Source of the DNA: Taudactylus pleione
Lineage: Eukaryota > Chordata > Amphibia > Anura > Myobatrachidae
Reading direction: 5' to 3'
Assembly (NCBI GenBank): GCA_031769625.1
Contig: JAUIMM010000213.1
Coordinates: forward strand, 868,001 to 932,000
Length of the DNA: 64,000 nt
The position numbers and the translations under genes are program-made. This document shows positions 21,380 through 32,503 of the stretch, in pieces. Below the pieces are notes generated by a model that worked only from the letters and a program-made list of their open reading frames with translations, did no database searches and was not told the DNA's origin. Every line of letters starts with the position of its first letter. Position 1 is the first letter of the stretch.

Positions 21380-22940
21380 CTAATTTTGCATCTCAATTAA
21401 TTTCAGCATATCAGTGGTTTGGAATGACATAATTGTTTCAATCGGGGAACACATTTTTAACCCTGCTGCCCATTTTGCAGCTTCATCAGCTCTGTTGTTT
21501 CCCAGTGACACCGGGTCATCCTCACATGTGTGGGCTTTGCATTTAATTACTGCCACTGCCTTGGGCAGTTGGATTGCTTCTAAGAGATGTTTTATGTGTC
21601 GGGAGTGTGCAAATGGTGTGCCTGCTGCTGTCATAAAATTTCTCAGACGCCATAGAGCCCCAAAATCGTGCACCACCCCGAACGCGTACCTCAAGTCAGT
21701 GTAAATGTTAGCAGATTTGCCTGCTGCCAGTTCACATGCTCTAGTCAGTGCTACTAACTCTGCCACCAGGGCTGAGTGAGGAGGACCGAGAGGTTTAGCT
21801 TCCATGATGTCTGTGTCATTTACAACAGCATAACCTGTACATAATTCACCTGTGTCAGTTTGTCTATGACAACTCCCATCTGTATAGAAAGTCACATCCA
21901 CATTCTCTAAAGATGTGTCATGTATGTCAGGTCTAGCAGTAAAGGTCTGATTCAGATATGTCATACAATCGTGAGTGTCATCATGTCTGCTGAACTCACC
22001 TCCCGCCAGCAACTCCTTTCCTTCCAACCTTTGTACATCATGTTGTACATATGGTAGGTATGTTGCTGGATTCAGCATACTGCAACGTTTAACTGTAATA
22101 TTTGCAGGAGCGATTAGGGCTAGTTCCCATTTGGTGAACCTAGCCAAGGAGACGTGTCTGGTTTGAGCTGAGTTCAACAGAGCAGATACAGCATGGGGAG
22201 TGTAGACAATCATATCATGGCCCAATACTACGTCCTCACTTTTACTCACCAATAAAGCGGTAGCTGCTACACTTCTCAAACAGGTGGGGAGTGATCTTGC
22301 TACCGTGTCCAATTGGGCACTGTAGTATGCTACGGGCCTACTGGCATCACCATGTTTTTGTGTAAGGACACCTGCAGCACAACCATCGGCTTCCGTACAA
22401 TATAAATCAAAAGGTTTTTCATAATTGGGTATTCCCTATGCCGGAGCTTTTGTCAGGCTATCCTTAAGATTAAGAAAAGCCTGTTCTGATTCCTCAGTGT
22501 GTGTGACGCGATCGGGCTTTGAGGAAGAGACTAGTTCCTGTAAAGGCAAGGCCAAAATAGAAAAACCTAGGATCCACATTCGGCAATATCCACACATTCC
22601 CAAGAAGGTACGAATTTGCTGTTGATTCTGCGGCAGTGTCATGTTTTGTATGGCCTGGATTCTATCATTTGTGAGATGTCATAACCCCTGGGTTAGGCAG
22701 TGTCCCAAATATTTTACTCTGGGCTGGCACGGCTGTAACTTGTCCTTAGCCACTTTGTGTCCTGTATGCGAGAGATGAAGTAACAAAAGTTTAGTATCAT
22801 TCACACATGACATAAAAGAGTCAGAATATAGCAATAAATTGTCCACATATTGAATTAGAACTGATCCATTGGCAGGTTGAAAAGCTTGTAAACAGTCATG
22901 CAATGCCTGGGAGAAAATACTGGGGCTGTCTATGAAACCT
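21380..22940 (-). pseudogene. pol: ERV RT C-terminal half and RNase H
   Basis: Continuous frame with stops near 22946, 22676 and 22433. The RT catalytic box reads IQYVDNLLLYSDS near 22850, where family members have two Asp; the second is Asn (GAC AAT). The thumb follows (TFLGMCGYCRMWI). RNase H at 22400-21400 has the acidic residues in FYTDGSCH, AELVALTRA, IYTDLRYAF and NNRADEAAKWAA, all present. Two of the stops are TGA codons in positions that fit CpG decay. Confidence 0.85.
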
Positions 22941-22948
22941 TGGGGCAA

Positions 22949-23830
22949 TCATGTCCATGTATATTGCACACCTCTGTATGTGAATGCGAATAGGTACTGA
23001 CAGTCAATGTGGAGAGGCACAGAGAAGAAAGCAGAACAGAGGTCAATGACAGTGAAATGGGTTGCATTTGGTGGGATCTGCATCAGGATGACAGCTGGAT
23101 TTGGCACTACAGGGAATTGTCTCTCTAGTGCCTTATTAACACCTCTAAGGTCTTGCACCAGCCTATAACCCCTCCCACCACTCTTCTTTACTGGAAAGAT
23201 GGGACTGTTGGCTACACTAGCTGTACAAACTAAAATTCCCTGTTGCAATAATCGCTGGATTATTGGAAACACCCCTAGTTCTACTTCCTGTTTTAGTGGG
23301 TACTGGGGAATTTTTGGAGCTTGCCTACCGCTTTTTAAGTGTACCATTACCGGGCTTACGTTTGCCATTAATCCAGTGTCCTGTCCATCTTTTGTCCAAA
23401 GGGAATCTGGAATTTGGGACAACATTTCATCTACTTGTGATGGATTTTCTTTTAAAACGGTAGAGTGATACATTATCCTTTGAGGAGTGTCTAACATATC
23501 CCGCACCTCATATACCATTCTCTCTGGGATATCTAAATATACACCATCAGGGGTGCAATATATGACACATCCCATTTTACATAACAAGTCTCTGCCCAGC
23601 AGGTTAGTAGGAGCTGCGGCAGCCAGGAGAAAAGAATTTCTGGTATGCAACGGCCCAATACTAACCTCTGCGGACTTTGTTAAAGGATAACGTTCCACTC
23701 TACCTGTCACACCCATTGATGGTATTGTCTCGTTGGTCACCTGTAAATTAACGGGAGATTTCATCACTGACTTGGTCACCCCTGTGTCTACAAGAAAAGG
23801 ATATTCAGTACCAGCTACATCAACCATCAA
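22949..23830 (-). pseudogene. pol: ERV protease and RT N-terminal half
   Basis: Protease: FLVDTGVTKSV is the active-site loop with an intact DTG, and LLGRDLL is the C-terminal motif. RT begins with PQYPLKQE and contains NSPIFPVKKS, the YRLVQDLRGVN fingers motif and FTVIDLCSAFFSVPL (first catalytic Asp present). The frame stops at 22949 just before LPQGF, which continues in the same frame. It is in a different frame from gag; whether that reflects programmed frameshifting or decay is not clear. Confidence 0.87.
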
Positions 23831-23934
23831 GACCGGTTCTTCCCTAGTACTTCCCGTTAACCTGACTATCTGTAGACTACAGGTATGACCTGACCCCTAG
23901 CGTTGGCTACCATTCTCCAATAAAGCATTTACAG

Positions 23935-25763
23935 CTACAATTGGAGCTGTGCTTGCTGAATATTTGCTGATCTCTGTGCATATCTCTTATGGGGATATCC
24001 AGGTTTCCCTTGGTGTGGGGTCCATACTCTTTTTACTGTGCAGTTTCTACTTAAGTGTCCTGTTTGTTTGCAATTAAAACATGTCCGTGATTCAGGTGAA
24101 AGCATGTGTTGTTGTGGAGTTTGAGCAGAGGGTAAAGGTGGTGGATATGGGTAAGGATAGGGAGGGTAAGGGTATTGTGGGGGATAAGAAGTAGGTGGAT
24201 ATCCTGGGACCTGTGGTTGCATTGGGTTAATGGGATAGAGTTGTGTTTGTTGTTGAGTGGGGTTAGAGAGAGCAACTTGTTCTGACATGAGTGTGTGTGC
24301 AAGTGCAAGCGTGTCTGTTGGCTTTGGTGTTACCGTCATTCCCTCCAGAGCTTGTATACTGACAGCCATTAATTTTTCGCTATGGGTCTCCCTCTTTTTT
24401 TAGATGTTTTTGTCATGTTCTATGGCAGGCTCTATGAGGTTATCTATTGTAAGTCCCCTCCAGCCAGGCTGTGAGGTCTGAACCCGAGTTTTTAAATTCT
24501 CTTTTAAACCGTCCATCAATATCGTGACTATCATTCCCCTGTGGTGAATGCTATCTTTAATATCTTCTATCCCAGTGTACTGGGTGATAGCCTGCAGAGC
24601 CCGATCGCAATAGTCTTCTGCAGTTTCACTCTCCTTTTGTTTGATTGTGAAGATTTTGTTCCAGTTAACTACTACCGGAAAATTTATACCCAATTGAGTC
24701 ACAATGCGGGAAATGTTACCTTGGTTTACTTGGTCTGTTAAGGGAATGTCGCCATCCAATACACAATCCGTGATAAATTTTGTCACGTCGGTATTGCGTG
24801 GTAGACAGGCCCTTAACACCACTCGCCAATCTTTATTGGTTGGCTCAGGAGAACTACCCAAATTTCTCACAAATCTTTGACATTTGGCTAGTTCCATTTT
24901 TTGATCAGGGAAATCATTTATGATGGAATATAGTTCTGCCCTTGTCCATGGACAATGCATTACTACTTCCCTCGTGGGCACTACACCGTTTGCATCCACA
25001 TTTCCATTCGCAACAGTTATTGTCCGAATGGGATGCAGACCCGCAGCATTGCTACCTCTAACCTGATTACCTGGCTGGGGGTTTAATCTGCTGCTGCTAC
25101 GTATGGTATTAACAACTTCCTCAATGGGTGCAGAGTGTATTAACACTTCCCTTGCTGTTACCGATGGAGATGGCGGCACCACCCTTGATTGTGGTGATGC
25201 AGCATCTATCATTTGCACAGCATGGGAAATGGCAGACATTACAATAGGCTCATCATCTACGTCATAAACCTTTTCTTTATGGTTACTTAAGAGGGGGTAC
25301 AAATTACTGGGGGAGGTGAGCGTGAACTGCTGACAATACTCCCCACGACGCTACCTTGCTGCACATGCGCGCCAATTTGCGGCTCGCCCGTATTGCAATT
25401 CAGCGTCATGGATGTATTTTCTGGCAATGCGTTTGCAACGCTAGTTTGCATCGTTTGCACATTTTTAAGCCAAGCATCCCCTTCATGCTGCCATAGTTTT
25501 AAACATTCAAAATACTTAATCTTTATCTCTCGGGATCGCACCATACTGATGTGATCCTGGACATTATCTAACACATTTTTGTCAAAACTACCAATTCTGG
25601 GAAACGGTCTAACACTCTTCCTCATCATATTAAACCATATATCACAATACCTTATTGCATAAGTACCGTACTTGGTATGCATGATACGACGGGCCGATCC
25701 GATCGGCGCCTCCATTAGCAGTACATCATTGCTTAACATCTCTACTGTTTGCATGGCTCCCAT
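23935..25763 (-). pseudogene. gag: ERV gag, one frameshift and one stop
   Basis: The matrix part (25763-25287) starts MGA, so N-myristoylation is possible. A frameshift near 25305 leads to the capsid part (25302-24400), which carries a retroviral capsid-like helical region (YSIINDFPDQ, WRVVLRACLP, SETAEDYCDRALQAI). An in-frame TAA at 24400 precedes the last part (24369-23935), a Pro/Tyr-rich stretch. One zinc knuckle (CFNCKQTGHLSRNC) and a basic tail follow. A single CCHC is typical of gamma/epsilon-like Gag. Confidence 0.87.
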
Positions 25764-26605
25764 TCTGAGACAACTCCTACGCTTTTCAATAAAAATTTAT
25801 ACCGGTGAAAGACAATCAAGACACTTTCACTTACCTTTGGATGATTTAAGTTGGCAGCGCCCACACACCTGGATAAGATTTAGTAAGGCAACTTCCACAC
25901 CTGGATAAGATTTGAAGCAGGCCACTTCCACACCCGGATAAGCTTTAGTAAGGTAACTTCCAGACCTATGAGAGTTTATATGTCGGCCACTCTCACGCAC
26001 CTCTATACAACAAAGACAACATGTACACCTGCTACTGTGATTAGAACAGTAAGCTGCTTACCGAGCGACTAGGCTAACCCTTGCACCTAGCCCTTAAGGA
26101 TCATACGATACCCTTAACTTTAGCGAATAAATTACCCCTACCAACAATACACTCACTGTTACACACTTTTTCCTGTGCAGAAAAATACACGTTTAACCCA
26201 GATATTGGTAATAGAAAAAAAAATGTAAACCTCAATGGCTTTATTCAAACACATGGCAGCAGAACCGGAAGTGCGTATACGCTATTGTGTGAACGGCCGC
26301 ATACACAATTATGCGACTACCACACAACCGTATAATGACTTTTTTAACTGCGTATGCAAAAATGCATTTTAGCTGCGTACGCAATACTGCGGCACCCCTC
26401 TAAACACAAGGTTCTATCAACAGAGGAAAACAAACTTTTTCCTCTCTTGTCCCTGGATTCTAGTCAGCTTCCTTAATTCACACGGAGACGGATAGTGATC
26501 TTTCAGCACAAAGCGGTTGCAGGCAAACCCTGCATGTGGCCACTCCACCCTTTGCTGAAATATCAATGACCGTATGTACCGTGTGAGCAGGTAAGTGACT
26601 TCTTC
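25764..26605 (-). other. ERV 5' leader
   Basis: About 840 bases lie between primer site and gag. The part at 25855-25975 holds three direct repeats of about 37 bases built on CACACCTGGATAAGATTTAG. Such leaders usually contain the packaging signal; I cannot assign one here. The short frames show no motif. Confidence 0.55.
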
Positions 26606-26616
26606 ACGAGCCCCCA
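26606..26616 (-). other. ERV primer-binding site, tRNA-Pro type
   Basis: In viral orientation, TGGGGGCTCGT lies two bases after the 5' LTR end. It matches the first 11 bases of the well-known tRNA-Pro primer site; the following bases diverge. Confidence 0.8.
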
Positions 26617-26618
26617 AC

Positions 26619-27839
26619 TAACAATATTAGAAATGAACCTCTATATACCCCTGCCTATACCTTCTGAAAACCTTCCTATAAACCTCTAAACACAACGCTA
26701 ATTGCATACGCAGTATGACCGCAAATAAAGACAGGAGTGGAATCTGTGGTTCCAACGCACAAGTATTATTCAGGTAAAAGTACAGTCAGTTACACGCAAT
26801 CTATACATACATAATTTAGGCGTAAAAAGGAAATAATACAAACCCAACTACAGTATACATACACTTGCGCCTCCGGACACAGAGATAGACCTCAGACTAG
26901 AGACCCCTAGTACATACAACCTTCAGCATGGACTCCTAAACCAGTATATGGGCATATGTATTTATTCCCCCCCAGACTAAAGCAGGACAAAGGGGAAATT
27001 TCCTGCTGATATCATTGGTTCCCAGAGGAGAAGCATATGTTACGGCACATTTAACAGGTTGTTTCAAATAGACTTTCCCTGCCTCTAACAGCTGGAGTCT
27101 TTCTGGTAACGGCTCCTGTAACATTCATCAGCTAAACATTTTGCTGCTTGTAAGTTCTGCAATCCGTAACTTGAGTTTGCATGATGCAATTTCTCCACCG
27201 ATAACACCGGGATGCTGTAAAAAGCGTATGCATCAGAACGAGACCAAACACACCTTGCTTATCATGTATAATACCTTAGTTATCAAAAACCTTTATTTCT
27301 TAGCATTTAAACTAACTTAACCAACTTGAATCATAAATTTTGATGCTTATGGAACCTTATGTGTGAATATGAAATGTGTGAGTATTCGGGGTTTGATATA
27401 AAGACATATTTAATGTGTGTGTGAGGATAAGTGCCTTGTCTCTAACATTTTAGCATGCTGGGCCAGATAGTTCTACATCTCCTGTCAGCAGGCCCTCCCA
27501 CCTTTCCTGTGTCATTGCAGGAAGCTTGCTTATTTATTCTAGCCAGACCACCCGTAGTGAACAAACACTATGCAGGAAACTTATCTACCCAAGCCAGTTG
27601 TCACCTGGCCACTTGCTTCATATGATAATGGTCACAGATGCCTTTGCATGATGCTAATGGTATTATCTCCACATGTACTAAAATGTGAGTTTATCTAAAA
27701 TGGCGCTTAGGCGGCCATTCGCAAAATGGCGTCTTGCGATCGCATTTCTAAAATGGAGTCTTGCGGCCAGTCACAAGATGGCGTCGCTGTGATTGAATTT
27801 TAAACTGAACTTGTCTTACTCAATTATTCAGCTTCGACA
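26619..27839 (-). repeat. ERV 5' LTR
   Basis: The partner of 16839-18058 with identical ends. It contains the same cluster of YY1-like motifs at 27697-27783. It is followed by the duplicated TCTA at 27840-27843. Confidence 0.88.
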
Positions 27840-27843
27840 TCTA

Positions 27844-28804
27844 CCATCCACGTCTCAGCTTGCACAACTTTTTATTAAAGAGATTTTTCATGTACCCGGC
27901 CATCCCCAGGAAATTATCTCTGACAGAGGAGTTCAGTTTGTGGCTAAATTCTGGAGATCCCTATTCTCTGCCCTTCAAGTGAAACTCAAGTATTCCATGG
28001 CCTATCATCCTCAGACTAATGGGCAAACTGAGAGGGTGAACCAAGATCTTGAACAGTTTATTTGCTTGTTTATCTCATCCTCTCAAGATGACTGGCTAGA
28101 GCTTCTGCCATGGGCTGAGTTTGGCCGTAATGATCGTTACCACTCCTCCACAGAGAAAACACCTTTCTATACTGTGTACGGCCATTATCCTCATTTGCCT
28201 GGTTTCCCATTACTACCGGCTATTGACATACCAGCTGTTTTTAAGACACTCTTCAACATCTCACAGCTTTCTGGGGTAAGGTGTGTTCCTTGCTGTTGAA
28301 GGCTTCAGTTCCCTACAAAAAGTTTTCAGATCGAAAGAGACAGGCTGCCGTAAAATTCCAGCCTGGTGACAGAGTACGGTTGTCTACTCAGAACCTCAGA
28401 TTTCAGATTCCATCCATGAAGTTTGCTCCACGATGTACTTGCCCGTTCCCTGTTGAAGGAATTTCAAGCTGAAATTACCTTCTGTTTTACAAATTCCTAA
28501 TTCTTTTCATGTTTCACTTTTGAAGCCATTAATCTTGAATAAGTTCCAGAGAGCCTTCCCCAAGTCTCCTAGTGTCCATACTCAATGTGGAAACGAATTA
28601 GAAGTAAAAAAGATCCTGGATTTTTGTTGTCATTACGGACGACTCCAATATCTCATTGACTGGAAGGGCTATGGCCCAGAAGAGAGGACTTGGATTTTTG
28701 CTGCCGATGATCATGCCCCTGATCTCGTTGAAACCTTCCATTCCAAGTTTCCTCGCAAACCAAAAAAGTGTCCAGAGTCACTTCTAAAAAGGGGGGTACT
28801 GTAA
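27844..28804 (+). pseudogene. gypsy-1 integrase C-terminal part and chromodomain
   Basis: Continues the integrase cut at 16834. It has IISDRGVQFVAKFW (second catalytic Asp) and HPQTNGQTERVNQDLEQF (catalytic Glu), then WAEFGRNDRYHSST. A frameshift near 28295 leads to the C-terminal domain (28281-28472), and a further shift leads to 28520-28804 with ISLLKPL-like and chromodomain blocks: QYLIDWKGYGPEERTW and HAPDLVETFHSKFP. Chromodomains in this position mark chromoviruses and can target integration to marked chromatin. Confidence 0.85.
28786..28799 (+). other. gypsy-1 polypurine tract
   Basis: AAAAAGGGGGGTAC directly precedes the 3' LTR, the usual place and composition. gypsy-2 has the matching GGTGGGGGGTA beside its 3' LTR. 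Confidence 0.75.
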
Positions 28805-29556
28805 CAAACTATGTCAGAGACCTCCGCCCCAGACCCCTGTACCTTCCTGTGCATCTGTGCCATTGCGGTCCGCCGTGCCATCGGCCTGCTGCTCTGGCAA
28901 TTTCAGATGCAGGGCCTCTGCTGGAGGATCATCTGCAGCATTCTCGCTGTTGCCTGTGTCCCTCTGCCACAGATCCTTCCACACATGGCCCGCCAGCATT
29001 CTAGCTATACGGGACCTGGGCGCAACCATCTTGGGCCAGGTCAGGTGATACTCGTGCATCCAGTCAGGAGCAGTCCCAAGTTGCCTCAGCCAATCCGCTT
29101 CAGCCTGGTGCTATAAAAGACCTTACTGTAACACATGCTGGTTGCCAGTACAATAATGTTCATTGCTGATGCATGACTGATGTTCCTGAGCTCCCGGTGT
29201 GAAACCTGTGCTTCCCAGCACAACAAAGCAAATTCCAAGTTCTTCAAGTTCAATCCACATTACCCCAGTCCAGAGATCAAGTTCAAGTTCATTTAAGTTT
29301 CAAGTCTACAGTCCCTTTTCCAAGTCCAGTGACTATTTAGAGACTTTTTCCTACAGTCTTATTCAGCATCTTCAAGTTGCATTATCTCTACCCAGAGGAC
29401 TCTATTATTTCATCTTATATCACAGTCTTCTTTAATTACAACTGTATGAGCAAAAACTATATTAAACCGTCCAGTTTCAAACCACCTACTGATCCAGGTG
29501 TCTCTGTCCAACACCCCAGTTCAGGTACACAACTCCAAGTTCCTCTTTCCGTGACA
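28800..29556 (+). repeat. gypsy-1 3' LTR
   Basis: Starts TGTAACAAAC and ends GTGACA. TATAAAAG is at 29112 and GCCAGTACAA at 29144. After the LTR the next 27-29 bases (to about 29585) match the primer site and leader found after the 5' LTR, which is not expected at a simple 3' end. Confidence 0.8.
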
Positions 29557-29811
29557 GTTTGTACTGGCCACATGGACCTGTCTGGTGTGTACCAGCCTTT
29601 AGTAATTACACAAACTAGGAAAAGACATTGGATTTGGAATATTAGATAGTCTATAGTCTTCAACTTGGAATTTAATATTCAGTGGTCTATACAATGTCAC
29701 GTTTGTGTTTGTTTATGAAACCGGGATCAGATAGATGTCTGTTTGAGAAGTGGGTGGTGTGTAAGCAAAGCTGGCAGGCCTGAGGAGACCTCTTGACGTT
29801 TGAGTAGATGC

Positions 29812-29874
29812 TTCCCTGACCAGGAATTGAAACTGGGTCTCGGCAGAGAGATGTCGCATCATACCAACCAGGGA
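29812..29874 (-). pseudogene. tRNA-Glu-like pseudogene or tRNA-derived fossil
   Basis: On the minus strand the 5' end TCCCTGG and 3' end TCAGGGA can form the full 7-bp acceptor stem with one G-T pair, followed by the discriminator A. The T-arm region (AGTTTCAATTCCTGG) resembles a B box, and CTCTCT sits where a CTC anticodon would lie. Total length is about 63 rather than 72, with D-arm and variable-region losses. There is no CCA. It is similar to tRNA-Glu and clearly not functional; it may belong to a SINE or LTR. Confidence 0.5.
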
Positions 29875-30454
29875 TGTCGGTGTTGATGATGGTATGATGT
29901 ATGTAGCAGAGAAGAGTGTAGCAGTAGATTAACCAGACTGAACTGGGCTGTAACTTGATAATAATAAAAGCACTCTTCTTACTTGGGTCTGTAGTCCAGG
30001 ACACTTGAGTGGCAGATCTGGGAGAAGTATTTATCAGGCTTGAACTGGGTTTTCTCTGTAGTCTGGGAGCACACTAAAGATGACAGGACCAGACACAGAC
30101 CAAACACCGGAATGGATGGTAGCTGTGGGATAATCAGGAACATAAGCAGGTAACAGGAACAGGCTGTAACTACCTGTGCAGCCAGGGGAATGGTAGGCAC
30201 AGGTCCCGGAGATGATGCAGGAGTCTGTACATATATCAGGAACAAAACTGCACAGTTAGGTCTCAGATAGATGTAAATTGAGCACAGATTAGCTTCACTC
30301 AATTGGGACTGAGCTAGGCAACACTCAAGTGATTTAGTGGAGAATCAGAGATAAAGCAGAAGTGAGGCAATGCTGAATCAAAGCTGGGAGGCCAAAGGTA
30401 ATTACACTGCCATGGTTTCAGGATTCCTTGCAATGGAGTGGAAGTACAGGGGAA

Positions 30455-30812
30455 CAGTGGTGTCACCTGATGCAGGGAGGAATGCTGTGCTCGTGGCTTA
30501 GCTGCATGCTGCCGAAAAGGGGGCATGACTTTGCAGATGGGATATGGCCACATGGGAAAGGGGTGTGACCTCGTGGCCCAAACCTCGTTGTTCTGACTCC
30601 CATACTTTTTACTGGGAAGGCCAGGGGGTGCAGGAGGTGTAGACTGCCCTGTGTACGGTGCCGGCTCCTTCACAGTGTCAGTAGCTGAGTGCTGCACTTA
30701 ATACTACAGTGCAGCATCCAGATCCTGTCACTGAGATGGAGTCTGCACCTTGGTATCACCCTTTGGCGGGTGACACCTGGGTGCGGCCCACACACCCCTT
30801 GTGACGCCACTG
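30455..30812. mobile_element. hAT-type MITE, family X copy 2 (inverted)
   Basis: Starts CAGTGGTGTCACC and ends GTGACGCCACTG. The flanking octamers CAGGGGAA and CAGGTGAG agree in six of eight positions, so this is a decayed TSD. It matches the 8881-9189 copy in reverse orientation across its length, with extra sequence inside. Confidence 0.8.
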
Positions 30813-31473
30813 CAGGTGAGCTACACAGATGGTAATTAGACACACAATAGGCAAAGTAACAGTCTCTAACAATGCTGAAATATTCCAAGCTAACAGATAG
30901 CTGGCTCTGGATTCTGGAGGTGAAGTTTAGATATCAGCAATCTGAATTCTGGAACAAATATTGTAGTTGCTAGGAAAGGCACTAATTAGGAAATTAGTCA
31001 CATAGTTCAAGAGTAGCTTCACCCAGTAAGGACTCAGTTTAAAAGCAGAAATACAGCAAGATAGCAGAACTGCACTGCTCAGGATACTTACTAATTTAGG
31101 AAAAGCAGTTCAGGAGCTCAGAGTAGCATAGGCTCAGTGGAAACTGAGCTTAGATGTTGTGCTGACGATTTGCCAGAGCCAGTGGATGGAACTTATACCC
31201 TGGGTTAGCTGTAAGAGGATGAGCAGAATCAGGTGGTTCATGAAGGCTCAGTCTGGCATAGGATTAGATGGACGGTGATCAGAACATGTCACAGCAGTAC
31301 TCCAGGCTAGGCTCTGATGTGGATTGCGACCTAACAGGATGAGAAAACTGAAGCCTATGCAGCCTAAAATGGACAAACGATGTTGGCACCTTGCCATGAG
31401 AATGGATCACAGTGTGTCAGGAGGGGTAAGTGATCCAGCGGCACAGAAAACAGGACCGGGTTGTGACATGCAA

Positions 31474-31620
31474 TAAGCCTTGGTGAGAAATAAAGTGGGC
31501 AGAGCTAAAGCACCAACCAATCACCTTCTAACTGTCACTTTACATGCTGTGTTTGAAAAATGACAGGAGCTGATTGGTTGGTACATTATCTCCGTCCACT
31601 TTATTTCTCTCCAAGGCTTA
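31474..31620. mobile_element. Palindromic MITE, family Z copy 2 (147 bp)
   Basis: The whole element is an imperfect palindrome. The left arm TAAGCCTTGGTGAGAAATAA pairs with the right arm (reverse complement TAAGCCTTGGAGAGAAATAA). Inside, ACCAACCAATC pairs with GATTGGTTGGT. A related copy is at 12525-12657. This type of foldback repeat is abundant in frog genomes as far as I recall. Confidence 0.82.
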
Positions 31621-31904
31621 GTACATAGACCCCTCAGTCCCTGAGAGAGGTACAGTATTTTACACATGGGCTAAATTGCTGCATATTGTTGTCCTATACA
31701 TCCTTTATTACAGTCAATAAGATGAATAATAATAAACAATGGAGAGAGCTAACATGGAAACGACATCAATGTGAAAAATTGTCTTGTGATTAATACTAAA
31801 CGTGTTTAAGGTTCAGACGAGTAGCTGAATTAAGGCTGATTTGCTACAGTAACTTTTTAGGCTGGCATTTGTGAAAATGAAAACATTTGCCGAACATGAA
31901 TATA

Positions 31905-32503
31905 GGCCCTCATTCAGAGCCGCTCGTTAGCGGCAGTACGCTCGTTCCGAGCGATGTTTGCACATCTGCGCATGCGTACGGTTTTTAGTACGCATGCGCG
32001 AACCAGTCAGTGCGGCCGAAAATCGTTGGTACGCAATATAGCGAGTGCCTGCTATTTTGAGTGACAGAATGAGGCGTATGTGGGTGGTAACAGGGGAAGG
32101 TGCTTGAAAATGGGGAGTGGAGATCCGAACGCAGGCGTGCTTAAAGGTCAAAACGGGCGTTTTATGGGTGTGCATATTTAAAACAGCAGCGTCAGTGACC
32201 ACGTCACTGGGTTATTTTTTAGCCAGAACTGCTCGCAAATTTGTGGTAGCAAACACCAACCACAAGAATAGCGAGCAGTTCATACGCTGGTCGATGTACT
32301 CGATTAATCTAATAAATAGCGGACATGACGTAGGATGCGAGCGGCCAGGGGGCGTTTTTAACAAATAAACGAGCGTATGTTTTGCTCGCTCGTTCAGACT
32401 TAGAGGTGTGAACAGACTACAATGTGCGTACGGATCATTTGAATAGCCACCCCTTGTTTTTAAACGAGCGACCACAAATAGCGAACGGCTCTGAATGAGG
32501 GCC
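31905..32503. mobile_element. Harbinger-like MITE (599 bp)
   Basis: The terminal repeats GGCCCTCATTCAGAGCCG and (reverse complement) GGCCCTCATTCAGAGCCG are identical over 18 bases. ATA flanks both ends. The interior is rich in CpG and in GCTCG/CGAGC words. It is related at its ends to 40347-40888. Confidence 0.8.

Larger units (their letters stand above)
16839..27839 (-). mobile_element. Endogenous retrovirus (class-I-like ERV), 11.0 kb
   Basis: Two LTRs of about 1220 bp (16839-18058 and 26619-27839) flank gag-pro-pol-env on the minus strand. The host duplication is TCTA (16835-16838 and 27840-27843), and the 4-bp length agrees with gammaretrovirus-like elements. The primer site matches tRNA-Pro over 11 bases. 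There is one CCHC zinc knuckle in nucleocapsid and a CWVC motif in the surface protein, consistent with a gamma/epsilon-like relationship. Stops and frameshifts occur in every gene, so this copy cannot encode functional proteins. It interrupts gypsy-1 integrase. Confidence 0.9.
12841..29556 (+). mobile_element. Ty3/gypsy chromovirus gypsy-1, split by an ERV
   Basis: Two LTRs (12841-13614 and 28800-29556) flank gag, protease, RT, RNase H, integrase and a C-terminal chromodomain. All are on the + strand, and all are broken by stops and frameshifts. An 11-kb ERV (16839-27839) sits inside the integrase gene. Without it the element would be about 5.7 kb, the same as gypsy-2 (51891-57646), its closest relative in this window. 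The chromodomain and self-priming primer site place it with Tf1/sushi-like vertebrate chromoviruses. Confidence 0.88.
29695..31468. mobile_element. Candidate solo LTR with a nested hAT MITE
   Basis: The block starts TGTCACG and ends TTGTGACA, short inverted LTR-like ends. Flanks TACAA and TGCAA match in four of five positions. It has no coding content. Similar phrases recur inside (GCTTCACTCAATTGGGACTGAG near 30291, GCTTCACCCAGTAAGGACTCAG near 31017). With the MITE at 30455-30812 removed it is about 1.4 kb. The evidence is modest, and a composite of unrelated repeats is possible. Confidence 0.35.

Noticed and set aside
24051..24308. His/Leu-rich minus-strand frame
   Set aside because: A shifted-frame shadow of the Pro/Tyr-rich part of ERV Gag.
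29812..29874. Functional tRNA-Glu gene
   Set aside because: About nine bases short, with a degraded D arm and variable region and mutated B box, so only a fossil is supported.
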